Below, piece after piece: positions 14,700-14,837 of a stretch of DNA of 14,837 nucleotides. Position 1 is the first letter of the stretch, and each line of letters starts with the position of its first letter. Source of the DNA: Lachnospiraceae bacterium (GTDB lineage Bacteria; Bacillota; Clostridia; Lachnospirales; Lachnospiraceae); the NCBI GenBank assembly GCA_900770535.1, contig CAAHDV010000028.1, positions 1 to 14,837 of the forward strand. Reading direction: 5' to 3'. Below the pieces are notes generated by a model that was given only the letters and a program-made list of their open reading frames with translations, was not told where the DNA came from and searched no databases. Made by a program: the position numbers and the translations under genes.

Positions 14700-14752
14700 A
14701 ATTTTTAACCCTCCTCTGTGCTAGTATAATCCACAATAATTATCCGCCCCTT

Positions 14753-14837
14753 TCACTTGTCTAAATTTCCATCTGCCGCGTCAGCTTCAATCGACGATGC
14801 TACCGGCATCGCCTCATTCAGCTTCCTTGCACATGAA
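14753..14837 (-). CDS. Possible 3' end of an upstream gene, cut by window edge
   Basis: On the minus strand one frame is open from the window edge to a TGA at 14753-14755, giving a tail that ends NEAMPVASSIEADAADGNLDK. The other two minus-strand frames stop within 25 nt of the edge. The tail is acidic and low in complexity, with no recognisable domain. It lies 53 nt before the ATP-grasp gene in the same direction, so it would be the previous gene of the operon. It contains a small CGATGC/GCATCG hairpin (14795-14811). Only 27 full codons are visible, so the coding status is uncertain. Confidence 0.4.
   Translation of the reverse strand, partial: SCARKLNEAMPVASSIEADAADGNLDK

Noticed and set aside
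14016..14708. Plus-strand open frame of 230 codons
   Set aside because: It is antisense to the ATP-grasp gene, which has clear catalytic motifs and an AGGAGG site; the antisense product is Cys/His/Arg-rich shadow sequence.
14721..14730. TATACT on the minus strand as a -10 box for the ATP-grasp gene
   Set aside because: No -35-like hexamer is found at 16-18 nt spacing and no extended -10 TG is present; the gap may simply be intra-operonic.
14795..14811. CGATGC/GCATCG hairpin near the window edge as a terminator
   Set aside because: No T-run follows on either strand, and it lies inside the apparent coding end of an upstream gene.
1..14837. CRISPR arrays, tRNA or rRNA genes, insertion sequences, phage or defence genes
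   Set aside because: No regularly spaced repeats, no recognisable RNA gene, and no transposase or integrase motif were seen in any long frame; the window is explained by co-directional metabolic, wall-polysaccharide and housekeeping genes.

Overview
The window looks like chromosomal DNA of a Gram-positive clostridial bacterium, most likely a Lachnospiraceae-type gut Firmicute. This rests on the style of the proteins (clostridial GltX, M18 aminopeptidase and TagG/Wzm-type permease), the strong AGGAGG-like ribosome binding sites, and a moderately GC-rich, CTG-preferring codon usage. No database search was possible, so the taxon is an inference. Every gene I can support lies on the minus strand, so transcription runs from high to low coordinates.

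Positions 14837 to 4786 (in transcription order) form a surface-polysaccharide assembly operon. It contains the tail of an unidentified upstream gene; an ATP-grasp ligase; a DegT-family sugar aminotransferase; a polyprenyl-phosphate-type GT2 glycosyltransferase; a Wzx/MATE-type flippase; a second GT2 enzyme of rhamnosyltransferase style; a small DUF2304 membrane protein; a large DUF2142 polytopic membrane protein (probable GT-C enzyme); dTDP-4-dehydrorhamnose 3,5-epimerase (rfbC/rmlC); an ABC-2 polysaccharide-export permease (Wzm/TagG type); and an acyltransferase-3 membrane O-acyltransferase. Several junctions are 4-nt ATGA overlaps or short overlaps, which indicates translational coupling.

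Positions 4707 to 1 hold housekeeping genes in the same direction: a HAD hydrolase coupled to an M18 aminopeptidase, then glutamyl-tRNA synthetase (gltX), then the N-terminal 394 residues of a UvrD/Rep-type helicase that runs off the window.

The most interesting reading is that the polysaccharide genes match, part by part, the logic of the streptococcal group A carbohydrate (Gac) system. There, the backbone is exported by an ABC transporter, while a side-chain sugar is charged onto undecaprenyl phosphate by a GT2 enzyme (GacI) helped by a small membrane protein (GacJ), flipped by a Wzx-like protein (GacK) and added outside the membrane by a GT-C enzyme (GacL). Here the same set is joined by an aminotransferase and an ATP-grasp ligase, so the side-chain sugar may be a modified amino sugar. 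The ATPase partner of the permease is not in the window. A second notable element is a long imperfect inverted repeat (arms of about 42 nt) covering the 3' end of the lipid-linked GT2 gene and the gap before the flippase.
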